Shown here: positions 35,046 through 42,238 of the stretch, piece by piece
How the letters are laid out: every line of letters starts with the position of its first letter
Position numbering within the stretch: position 1 is the stretch's first letter
Program-made: the position numbers and the translations under genes
Source of the DNA: an uncultured Alistipes sp.
GTDB taxonomy: Bacteria; Bacteroidota; Bacteroidia; Bacteroidales; Rikenellaceae
Direction of reading: 5' to 3'
Assembly: GCA_944322375.1 (NCBI GenBank)
Contig: CALUOX010000009.1
Span: forward strand, 1 to 44,235
DNA: 44,235 nucleotides
Notes under the pieces: generated by a model
What the model was told of the DNA's origin: nothing
The model's input: only the letters and a program-made list of their open reading frames with translations
Databases searched by the model: none

Positions 35046-35492
35046 ATGGAAACCGACCGCCACGACTACACGGAGGTGCTGACACGCCACGGCATCCGCC
35101 CCACGGCCATCCGACTGCTCATCTACAGGACGGCTCTTCGCTTTCACGATACGTTCAGCATGGCCGAACTGGAGGATGCACTGGAGAGTGTGGACAAATC
35201 CACCGTTTTCCGCACGTTGTCGCTCTTTGCCGCCCGGCACCTCGTACACGAGATCGAAGACGGCACCGGCTCGACGAAATATTGTCTGTGCCGCAACGAC
35301 CACCCCTGCGGCATCAATGAACTGCACTGTCATTTCCATTGCGAGAGTTGCCACAAGACCTTCTGTCTGGATCACACGCACATCCCCGTCGTGCGCTATC
35401 CGGCAGGGTTCGAGGTGCGGCAGATCGACTACCTGCTCAAGGGGCTGTGCCCCGAATGCCGCGCCAAACAGCACTCCGGGTCCGAACGGTAA
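35046..35492 (+). CDS. Fur family transcriptional regulator, Zur-like
   Basis: This 148-residue regulator has an N-terminal winged helix (HGIRPTAIRLLIYRTALRF and VDKSTVFRTLSLFAARHLV) and a C-terminal metal-binding part. Visible ligands are HCHFHCESCHKTFCLDH (residues 94-110, with Cys99 and Cys102) and CPEC (Cys135 and Cys138), which form the structural zinc site typical of Fur/Zur. The HxHFHC motif is the regulatory region. Whether it senses zinc, iron or another metal cannot be decided. The locus downstream (PqqD-like, His-rich, receptor and HMA genes) is the likely target. Confidence 0.88.
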   Translation: METDRHDYTEVLTRHGIRPTAIRLLIYRTALRFHDTFSMAELEDALESVDKSTVFRTLSLFAARHLVHEIEDGTGSTKYCLCRNDHPCGINELHCHFHCESCHKTFCLDHTHIPVVRYPAGFEVRQIDYLLKGLCPECRAKQHSGSER

Positions 35493-35509
35493 CGGCACCG
35501 ACATGTATT

Positions 35510-35545
35510 TTGCAACCCGGTTGCAACAAAATTCCGCTACTTTTG
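35510..35545 (+). promoter_or_regulatory. Inverted repeat operator and promoter after the Fur-family gene
   Basis: TTGCAAC-CCG-GTTGCAA (35510-35526) is a perfect 7-bp inverted repeat. A -7 box TACTTTTG lies at 35538-35545, so the repeat covers the -33 region and could let a dimeric repressor block it. No TTTG is found at the expected place. Confidence 0.55.
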
Positions 35546-35596
35546 TTCCCGGAAATCGAAACCCGCCCGTACCCTCCCGCCGGAGCGCCCGGCAAA

Positions 35597-35740
35597 AAAG
35601 AGAGGCGCCCGATAGAAAGGGAGAGGCATCCGGCAGAGAGGAAAGACGCCCAATAGAAAGGGAGAGGCGTCCGACAGAAAGAGAAACGTCCCGGTAGAAA
35701 AGAGAGACATCCGACAGAAAAAGAGAGGCATCCGGGGAGG
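35597..35740 (+). repeat. Seven degenerate copies of a 21-bp repeat
   Basis: Units resembling GAGAGGCrTCCGACAGAAAGA recur with starts 19-21 bp apart. The array fills most of the 304-bp gap between the Fur-family gene and the pqqD-like gene, and would lie in the leader of transcripts from the upstream promoter. Confidence 0.75.
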
Positions 35741-35764
35741 ATTGATGACGAATAAAAAATTTTT

Positions 35765-35779
35765 CGTACCTTTGGTACG
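35765..35779 (+). promoter_or_regulatory. Palindromic -7 region before the pqqD-like gene
   Basis: GTACCTTTGGTAC with flanking C and G (CGTACC-TTT-GGTACG) is a perfect inverted repeat that contains the -7 box TACCTTTG (35767-35774). The ATG follows 22 bp later. A protein bound here would cover the promoter. Confidence 0.6.
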
Positions 35780-35796
35780 TCAAGACAAAACGAACA

Positions 35797-36060
35797 ATGA
35801 GAATTCGCGAAGCATACAAGGTCCGGGAGATGGCCGGCGAGCACGTAGTTATCATGCAGGGCCGCAAGGGCGTTGACATGACGCGCATCATCTCGCTCAA
35901 CGACAGTTCCCTGTACCTTTGGAACGCACTGGCCGGAAAGGATTTCGAGGTCGAAGACGTAACCCGTCTGCTCACCGACCGCTACGAGGTCGATCCGGCA
36001 ACGGCGGCACGTGATGCGGCGGCATGGGTGGAGAAACTCCGTGAATGCAATCTCATCTGA
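35797..36060 (+). CDS. PqqD-like small protein
   Basis: This 87-residue protein resembles the PqqD/RRE fold: MTRIISLNDSSLYLWNALAG, then DVTRLLTDRYEVDPATAARDAAAWVEKL. In RiPP systems such domains bind the leader peptide for a maturase; many stand-alone relatives in Bacteroidota have no known role. No radical-SAM or other maturase is next to it. It precedes the His-rich protein by 15 bp. Confidence 0.8.
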   Translation: MRIREAYKVREMAGEHVVIMQGRKGVDMTRIISLNDSSLYLWNALAGKDFEVEDVTRLLTDRYEVDPATAARDAAAWVEKLRECNLI

Positions 36061-36075
36061 CACAACCAACGACAA

Positions 36076-36498
36076 ATGAAACGGCTGCAACTGCGACGAC
36101 TCCTCTTCCTGCTGCTTCTGACACTGAGCTACACGGGCTCGGTGGCGGGCGACGCATGGATGATGTGGGATCACCTGCGCACGTTTCACGGGATCGAGCA
36201 TGTCTGTCACCACGATGATGCAGCCGGAGAGTGCACGGCCCATCACGCCTCGATGCAGTGCCACTGCTATGGCGGACACGGCGATGCCGACCATCTGCTC
36301 TACGTCGTCGTAACGAACGACGCCTCGCAGCGGCATCACGCTCCCGTCGCCACGCTTCCGCCCTGCCGCACGCAGGCGCTGCCCGATCCGGAGAGTGCTC
36401 TTCTGCATTCGCTCCACCGGATTCAACGAAGCATTGCACTTCTGTCCGCCCCGGCGCTCTCGTCGCGGGGTTTGCGGGCCCCTCCTGTTCTGGCATGA
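36076..36498 (+). CDS. Exported His/Cys-rich small protein
   Basis: This 140-residue protein has a signal peptide (LLFLLLLTLSYTGSVAGD). The following 60 residues are rich in metal-ligand residues, with HGIEHVCHHDD, HHASMQCHCYGGHGDADH and several further histidines, and four Cys. The tail is Leu/Arg/Pro-rich. I cannot assign a family; metal binding is the natural inference, supported by the receptor and HMA genes downstream. Gap to the receptor gene is 65 bp. Confidence 0.72.
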   Translation: MKRLQLRRLLFLLLLTLSYTGSVAGDAWMMWDHLRTFHGIEHVCHHDDAAGECTAHHASMQCHCYGGHGDADHLLYVVVTNDASQRHHAPVATLPPCRTQALPDPESALLHSLHRIQRSIALLSAPALSSRGLRAPPVLA

Positions 36499-36563
36499 TC
36501 CGTTCAAGGCCGGCGTCAGGAACGCCAGCCGAGCATATCATGTCCAATCAACAGGAATCCAAG

Positions 36564-38912
36564 ATGAAAAAAATACTTTTGCAACTTTCACTCATTCTGG
36601 GCCTTGCAACATCCGTTTCGGCCCAGGAAATAAAAGGCACCGTCACCGATACCGAGAATCAGCCGCTTGTCGGCGCCTCGGTCTATTGGGCCGGTACAAC
36701 CATCGGAGCAAGCACCTCGGTCAACGGAGACTATTCGGTGCATCGGGTAAAGAATTACGACCTGCTGGTCGCCTCCTACCTGGGATATGTCAACGACACG
36801 ATCCGCATCGAAGCGGGCGTCGCGGAACAGAACTTCCAACTCAAGAGCGAAGGGGTCGATATCGAGAGCGTCGTGGTGGAGAGCACGCTGGGCGGCAACT
36901 ACATCAAGCGTGACGGCATTCTGAAGGGCGAAACCATCTCGTTTGCGGGTCTGTGCAAGATGGCCTGCTGCAACCTGGCCGAGTCGTTCGAGAACTCGGC
37001 TTCGGTCACGGTGGGTTACAGCGACGCCATATCGGGAGCACGCCAGATCAAGATGCTGGGACTGGCCGGCACCTACACGCAGATCCTCGACGAGAACCGT
37101 CCGATCATGCGGGGCCTGTCCGCCCCCTACGGGCTGAGCTACACGCCGGGCATGTGGCTCAACTCGATCCAGGTCTCGAAAGGCATCTCGTCGGTCACGG
37201 CGGGGCATGAGGCCATTACGGGCCAGATCAACCTCGAACACCGCAAGCCGACGGACGATGAACGGCTCTTCGTCAACCTCTACTTCGACGACGAGCTGAA
37301 ACCGGAACTGAATCTCTCGACGGCCCTGCCGGTCACGGCGGACAAGAAACTGACAACCGTCATCCTGGCCCACGGCTCGATGGACACAAAGTCATACGAC
37401 CACAACCACGACGGCTTCCGCGATCTTCCGGAGACGAAGATGGCCCACTTTGCAAACCGCTGGCTCTATGCGGCCGACAACGGACTGCAGCTGCGCTGGG
37501 GTTTCAAGGTTACGGCCGAGAACCGGCTGGGCGGACAGATGGGATACAGGAACTCGATGCGCGAGGAGATGATCCAGCGGGCACCGGATCCCGACCCGAT
37601 CTACGGATCGCTGATCCGCAACCGGGAGTTCAACGGCTACATCAAACTGGGCATGCCGGTAGGGGCTGCGGTCTATGACGAGGAGGAGCAGGAGGAGCTG
37701 CGTTCGAACATCGCCATCGTGGCCGATTTCGACCACTTCAACGAATCCTCCTACTTCGGGCTGAACGACTACGCGGGCAACGAGAACTCCGTATCGCTCA
37801 ACGCCATGTACAGCCACTATTTCACCTACCGGTCGTCGCTGATCATGGGCGTATCGGCCCATCTGCAGTCAATCAACGAACGTCTGGTCAACGACTTTGT
37901 CGAGCAACAGAAGATCGAGGGCCGCACCTACACGATGGACCGCAACGAAAACGAAGCCGGCATCTATGCCGAATATACCTATTCGATCAAGGATCGCTTC
38001 TCGTTGGTAGCGGGGGCGCGCGGCGACTACAACTCATTCTATGACAAGTATTTCTTCACACCGCGCGGCCACATCAAATGGAATATCACGCGCCTGCTGA
38101 CACTGCGGGCCTCGGCGGGTCTGGGATACCGCTCGACGAACCTCATCACGGACAACATCGGCATTCTGGCCACAGGACGCCGCATCGCTTTCGACGGATA
38201 CTCCTGGAACTCCTACTACAATTTCGAGGAAACGTTCCGCAATTTCGACCGGATGGAGAAGGCGCTCACCTGGGGCGGCAGCCTTACACAGACCTTCGGA
38301 CTCGTCAAGGCGGAGGATGCGACGCTGAGTTTCGACTACTTCCGCACGCGCTTCTACAATCAGGTGGTGGCCGATCAGGAGTACAACGCCACCGAGGTGA
38401 TGTTCTACAACACCGACGGGCGCTCCTACACCGATACGTTCCAGGTGGATTTCACCTGGACGCCGGTCGAGCGGCTCGACATCTTCGCCACCTACCGCTA
38501 CACGAATTCGGCGATCACGCTCAACCGCCCCAGCGGCCTGCAGGAGCGGGTGGAGCGGCCGCTCGTAAGCCGTTACAAGACGTTGCTGAACGTGCAATAC
38601 GCCACGAAGTTCCGCCGCTGGACCTTCGATGCGACCGCACAGCTCAATGGTCCGATGCGTCTGCCGTCGATGACGGGCAACCCCGCGATCACGGAGCTCT
38701 CACCCAGCTATCCGATCTTCTTTGCGCAGGTAAGCCGCAAGATCAAGAAGGTGGATCTCTATCTGGGTTGCGAGAACATCGGCAACTACCGGCAGAAGAA
38801 TCCGATCATCGATCCGCAGCACCCCTTTGCCACGACCTTCAACTCGTCGGTCGTATGGGGACCGTTGATGGGCCGGAAGTTCTACATCGGGCTGCGCTGG
38901 AACCTCTATTGA
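36564..38912 (+). CDS. TonB-dependent receptor with Cys-rich plug motif
   Basis: This is a 782-residue outer-membrane receptor. The signal peptide ends about residue 20 (SVSAQE). Residues 22-97 are a carboxypeptidase-regulatory-like domain (IKGTVTDTENQPLVGASVYW). The plug has CKMACCNLAESFENSASV (Cys131, 135, 136) and GARQIKMLGLAGTYTQILDE, then a beta barrel that ends GRKFYIGLRWNLY with an aromatic terminal residue. The CxxxCC in the plug is unusual and may bind a soft metal. I chose the ATG at 36564; Met at 36540 would add eight residues. It probably imports a metal or metal complex, with TonB energy. Confidence 0.88.
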   Translation: MKKILLQLSLILGLATSVSAQEIKGTVTDTENQPLVGASVYWAGTTIGASTSVNGDYSVHRVKNYDLLVASYLGYVNDTIRIEAGVAEQNFQLKSEGVDIESVVVESTLGGNYIKRDGILKGETISFAGLCKMACCNLAESFENSASVTVGYSDAISGARQIKMLGLAGTYTQILDENRPIMRGLSAPYGLSYTPGMWLNSIQVSKGISSVTAGHEAITGQINLEHRKPTDDERLFVNLYFDDELKPELNLSTALPVTADKKLTTVILAHGSMDTKSYDHNHDGFRDLPETKMAHFANRWLYAADNGLQLRWGFKVTAENRLGGQMGYRNSMREEMIQRAPDPDPIYGSLIRNREFNGYIKLGMPVGAAVYDEEEQEELRSNIAIVADFDHFNESSYFGLNDYAGNENSVSLNAMYSHYFTYRSSLIMGVSAHLQSINERLVNDFVEQQKIEGRTYTMDRNENEAGIYAEYTYSIKDRFSLVAGARGDYNSFYDKYFFTPRGHIKWNITRLLTLRASAGLGYRSTNLITDNIGILATGRRIAFDGYSWNSYYNFEETFRNFDRMEKALTWGGSLTQTFGLVKAEDATLSFDYFRTRFYNQVVADQEYNATEVMFYNTDGRSYTDTFQVDFTWTPVERLDIFATYRYTNSAITLNRPSGLQERVERPLVSRYKTLLNVQYATKFRRWTFDATAQLNGPMRLPSMTGNPAITELSPSYPIFFAQVSRKIKKVDLYLGCENIGNYRQKNPIIDPQHPFATTFNSSVVWGPLMGRKFYIGLRWNLY

Positions 38913-38924
38913 TCCATTAATGCC

Positions 38925-38983
38925 GGACGGATGCTGCAAGCAGCATGAGGATTTGCCGATGCAGCAAAAGGGCATCCGTCCGA
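38925..38983 (+). other. Intercistronic stem-loop region between receptor and HMA genes
   Basis: An 11-bp perfect long-range stem (CGGACGGATGC at 38925-38935, GCATCCGTCCG at 38973-38983) and an alternative inner hairpin TGCTGC-AA-GCAGCA (38933-38946) lie after the receptor stop. They overlap by three bases, so they may be mutually exclusive or cooperate. No T run follows, so this is more likely an mRNA-stability element than a terminator. Confidence 0.55.
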
Positions 38984-39036
38984 CATCACATCATACACTA
39001 ACAGAAAGCCAAGTAACTAACCAACACGAAACGATT

Positions 39037-39354
39037 ATGAAAAAGATTCTATTCGTCTGCCTTGCGGCAGCACTGAGCCTGAGTGTCGGGACACTCTCGG
39101 CCAAGAACGACAAAAAGGCGAAGACCGTCACGACGGTCTTCACGACCGACATCGACTGCGAACACTGCGCGGACCGCATCATGGCGAATATTCCCTTTGA
39201 GAAGGGGGTCAAGGATGTCAAGGTGGATGTTCCCAGCAAGGAGGTAACGGTCGTGTACGACGCAACGAAAAACACGCCTGAAGGGCTGATCAAGGGCTTC
39301 TCGAAGATCCGCGTCAAGGCGGAGGTCAGTGCACCGGAGACCCCGAAGCAATAA
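39037..39354 (+). CDS. Exported heavy-metal-associated (HMA) domain protein
   Basis: This 105-residue protein has a signal peptide (KKILFVCLAAALSLSVGTLSA) followed by a ferredoxin-like HMA domain. The metal site is CEHC (Cys41, Cys44) in TTDIDCEHCADRIMANIPFE, and the fold continues with VKDVKVDVPSKEVTVVYDATK. HMA domains carry Cu(I), Zn or Cd; a periplasmic version may pass metal on from the receptor. It ends with a strong terminator. Confidence 0.88.
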   Translation: MKKILFVCLAAALSLSVGTLSAKNDKKAKTVTTVFTTDIDCEHCADRIMANIPFEKGVKDVKVDVPSKEVTVVYDATKNTPEGLIKGFSKIRVKAEVSAPETPKQ

Positions 39355-39397
39355 CTTGAGGCCGGCAGACCGGTCCGCCGGCTGCCTCCAAAACGGG

Positions 39398-39434
39398 ACG
39401 AGCCGTCCGCAACTGGTTGCGGACGGCTCGTTTC
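39398..39434 (+). terminator. Terminator of the receptor/HMA operon
   Basis: ACGAGCCGTCCGCAAC and GTTGCGGACGGCTCGT form a 16-bp perfect stem with a 2-base central gap, followed by TTTCG. Confidence 0.85.
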
Positions 39435-39521
39435 GTATTCATAAACACTGGAGTGCTAACAGAAAGCACCTGTAAGGGAAACAATCAGCGTTATTATCGG
39501 CTAATCTGCTACGGTCCCTTC

Positions 39522-39533
39522 TGTTGCAACAGG
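39522..39533. promoter_or_regulatory. Perfect palindrome CTGTTGCAACAG
   Basis: This 12-bp palindrome contains GTTGCAAC, which is also the half-site arrangement found before the pqqD-like gene. It lies in the 158-bp gap between the terminator and the next (minus) gene, and no promoter is obvious beside it. Confidence 0.35.
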
Positions 39534-39592
39534 CTGAATTGAAACAGCACGTCTTTGTCGACAACAGAGTCTCAGTCCGGACCTGTGCATCT

Positions 39593-40303
39593 TTATTCCA
39601 TCGGGAAGATCCGCACGTCGGTCACATCGGCCACCTCGCGCGCCAACCGATCGATGTCGGTCTTCTCCTCGACCTCTCCGTAGTGATAGGGATAGAAGAT
39701 CCGGGGCCGCAGGGTCCGTACCGCCTCAACGGCCTCATCCACCGTCATCGTATAGGGCTGGTTGACCGGCAGGAAGGCCACATCGAGATCCTTCAGTGCC
39801 AGCATCTCGGGCGTCGGTTCACTGTCGCCGGCGATGTAGATGCGCGTGCCGCCCAACGTCAGCAGATAGCCGCAGTCCTCCCGTTCACGGGGATGGAACT
39901 GCAAATGACCCTCGCTGGTATTGTACGCTGCAACGGCTTCGACATGAATGCACGGGAAGGGCTCCGACACCGCACCCGGTTTCATCGCCTCGCATCCGCC
40001 GCCGAGCATATCGGCCGAGGTATGGTCACAGAGGATGACCGTCTGCGGCGTCTTCACGGCATCGATGGCGGCACGGTCGAGATGATCGTAATGCGAATGG
40101 GTCACCAGAATCACATCCGCCTTGGGCAGTCTCCCGTAATCGGCATACATCGCCACCGGATCGACATAGATGTGCCGGCCGGCAAACTCAATCGCCAGCG
40201 ATGCATGCTTGAAGAAGGTAAAGGTGATCGGCGAGCCGTCACGCGACGTCACCGTATCGGTCGGCCAGGCCGGCGACTCCTTTTTTCTGAACAGTCCGAA
40301 CAT
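39593..40303 (-). CDS. Metallo-beta-lactamase-fold hydrolase
   Basis: This 236-residue protein of the MBL superfamily (UPF0173/UlaG-like) has the metal motif VTHSHYDHLDRA, a further metal-binding residue in IYIAGDSEPTPEM and a closing His in FYPYHYGE. The substrate is unknown. The N-terminus includes MFGLFRKKESPAWP, with no signal peptide, so it is cytoplasmic. A weak -7 box TATCTTCG lies on the minus strand at 40337-40330. Confidence 0.85.
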   Translation of the reverse strand: MFGLFRKKESPAWPTDTVTSRDGSPITFTFFKHASLAIEFAGRHIYVDPVAMYADYGRLPKADVILVTHSHYDHLDRAAIDAVKTPQTVILCDHTSADMLGGGCEAMKPGAVSEPFPCIHVEAVAAYNTSEGHLQFHPREREDCGYLLTLGGTRIYIAGDSEPTPEMLALKDLDVAFLPVNQPYTMTVDEAVEAVRTLRPRIFYPYHYGEVEEKTDIDRLAREVADVTDVRIFPME

Positions 40304-40329
40304 AACGATGAAACTTGAATGGTTCGCAA

Positions 40330-40337
40330 CGAAGATA
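40330..40337 (-). promoter_or_regulatory. Weak -7 box of the MBL-fold gene
   Basis: The minus strand reads TATCTTCG, one mismatch from TAnnTTTG, 27 bp before the ATG. No -33 box was found. Confidence 0.4.
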
Positions 40338-40440
40338 CGAATTTTCCGCTACAATTCGCCCCTGCACACAAAATTTCGGAATATCCCGCTATTCCGGCCT
40401 TCGCGGCCGGCACATTACCGTCCGGCCGCAAGTCACGACC

Positions 40441-40540
40441 CTTTCCCGGCCCGGCACCTCCCTTTTTCAGACCGTCACGCACCTTTCGGCTCGCACCTCT
40501 CCCCCGAGACCGACACATCCCTTTTCGGCCCGGCACATCC
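40441..40540 (+). repeat. Degenerate 20-bp repeat array
   Basis: Units beginning CTTTCCCGG, CTTTTTCAG, CTTTCGGC, CCCGAGAC and CTTTTCGG start at about 40441, 40462, 40483, 40502 and 40521, and end in CACmTCC-like sequence. The copies are diverged. They lie in the 477-bp gap between the MBL-fold gene and the MFS gene; the rest of the gap holds only the terminator near 40670. Confidence 0.45.
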
Positions 40541-40651
40541 ACTCCACGCATCCCGTCCCCTGCCCCTCCGTCGGTTCGATATCCGCACGGGCGGTTCGGC
40601 CGAACCCCGTTCCATCCAACCGCTGCCAGTACAAAAAGCCGCCGAATTGTC

Positions 40652-40696
40652 GCACAGAAAAAAAACAGGCCCTGCCGCAACGCTGTTACGGCAGGG
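40652..40696 (-). terminator. Terminator of the MFS gene
   Basis: On the minus strand, CCCTGCCG and CGGCAGGG form an 8-bp stem (40696-40670) followed by a run of eight T. Confidence 0.8.
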
Positions 40697-40780
40697 TCGG
40701 ATCTTACAATGCAGGGAGTGCAGTCAGTGAATCGGTCGTCCTTGCCGCACGATTCTCTGCCTGCACTTGCGGCGTACACG

Positions 40781-42010
40781 CTATCTGGCGGTTTTTGCCG
40801 GCGAGATGAAGTAGGTCATGACGGCACTCAACAGATAGAGCACGGAGAGGGTCCAGGCCACGCCCTCGTATCCGATGGGGCCGGCCAACAAGGCAACCAG
40901 CAGCGGACCGATAAAGGTCGAGAGACCGGCACCCAGATTGAGCACCGAGACGGCGGCACCCTTGTCCTTTTCCACAAGCGACGGCACCAGGGCGCTCAGC
41001 GGAACGAATCCGGCCAGCATGATGCTCCAGGCCGTACCGCATAGCATGATAAACCAATAGTTGTTGTATATCACGGGAGCATAGAAGAAGAGGAGCACCG
41101 TGACCGCACAGCCGATGCTTCCGAACCAGATGACGGTCCGTCCCCAACCGATACGGTCCCCGACGATTCCAAAGACGAGATTGAAGACGATATTGATCAT
41201 GAAGATCGAGCCCCAGATTGAGGCCCACGCGAAGTCATCGACCCCGTAATCCTTCATGTACAGGGGCATGAAGACGACGAACGCGAACTGCGAGGAGGTA
41301 TTGATGATCCGCACGATACCGCCCATCAGCACCTTGGGTTCGCGCTTCATGATGGCGAGACCGTTCAACAGCTCCTTGAACTTGGAGGCTCCGGAGGCCT
41401 TTTCATCCACACCGGCGGCGAAGAGGTTCGTATCGTCGCATTTGTTGATCCACAGTGCGAGCAGCGTACCGACCGAAGTGAAGATAAGAGCCGTAAAGAG
41501 TGCCGGCACGGGTCCGAAATGCTGCATGGCAAAGACGCCGTAATAAGCACCGAGGACGTTCAGCCCGCCCGTAAAGACGAACCAGAACCACCCCTGCGCG
41601 GAGCTGAGGCGGGATTTCTCGACACGATAGGTGATCCACACCATGAATGTATATGCGAACAACGGATATCCCATACCCTTGATGGCATAGGTAATCAGGA
41701 GAGTCGGATAGTTCATGGAGGTCATACCGATCCCCGCAAAGCTCGACATGCCGATCAGATAGGCCAGATACCCAAAGAACATTGTCCGTTTCACGCCGAA
41801 TGTCTCGGCGATGACCCCCGACATCCACGAAGCGAGTGCGACCACAATGCCATAGACACTGAAGAGCAGAGCGGAATTGAACCCCTGCGCATCGATGTAC
41901 TTGCTGAGCCAGGTCAGTTCGACGCCGTCCCCGATCATGAAGATCATCACACCGAGGAATCCCCACGTCAAGGTACGTGGCAGTCCGATTTTGTCAAGAA
42001 AAGCTGTCAT
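40781..42010 (-). CDS. MFS transporter, polyol-permease-like
   Basis: This 409-residue inner-membrane protein has twelve predicted membrane segments. The start LGVMIFMIGDGVELTWLSKYI and the SWMSGVIAETFGVKRTMFFGY loop resemble RbtT/DalT-type polyol permeases. An acidic-basic central loop (KCDDTNLFAAGVDEKASGASK) follows segment six. The substrate is not certain, as no catabolic genes are adjacent. It has its own promoter and terminator. Confidence 0.8.
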   Translation of the reverse strand: MTAFLDKIGLPRTLTWGFLGVMIFMIGDGVELTWLSKYIDAQGFNSALLFSVYGIVVALASWMSGVIAETFGVKRTMFFGYLAYLIGMSSFAGIGMTSMNYPTLLITYAIKGMGYPLFAYTFMVWITYRVEKSRLSSAQGWFWFVFTGGLNVLGAYYGVFAMQHFGPVPALFTALIFTSVGTLLALWINKCDDTNLFAAGVDEKASGASKFKELLNGLAIMKREPKVLMGGIVRIINTSSQFAFVVFMPLYMKDYGVDDFAWASIWGSIFMINIVFNLVFGIVGDRIGWGRTVIWFGSIGCAVTVLLFFYAPVIYNNYWFIMLCGTAWSIMLAGFVPLSALVPSLVEKDKGAAVSVLNLGAGLSTFIGPLLVALLAGPIGYEGVAWTLSVLYLLSAVMTYFISPAKTAR

Positions 42011-42061
42011 AAGAAAAGATCTTGGTTTCGTTTAAGGTTGCATATTTTCTTTTACGCTCTT

Positions 42062-42088
42062 CAAAAGTAATAAAAATTATCATTCAAA
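42062..42088 (-). promoter_or_regulatory. Possible MFS gene promoter
   Basis: The minus strand has TTTG (42088-42085) and TACTTTTG (42069-42062), only 15 bp apart, which is shorter than usual. The region is AT-rich and a regulator may be needed. Confidence 0.45.
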
Positions 42089-42180
42089 TAGCATTATCGA
42101 TCAAAAAAGATACGCTTTGCATCAAAAAGAAAGTTGCAGAGACCTGTCGCATGGCAGCGGATCCACGTTTTCCAAAGAGA

Positions 42181-42221
42181 AAAAAACGGACAGACGCGAC
42201 GGAATACCGCCGCGTCTGTCC
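42181..42221 (-). terminator. Terminator of the coiled-coil lipoprotein gene
   Basis: On the minus strand GGACAGACGCG and CGCGTCTGTCC (11 bp) form a stem followed by seven T. Confidence 0.85.
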
Positions 42222-42238
42222 CTATCGTATCCGCTGCC

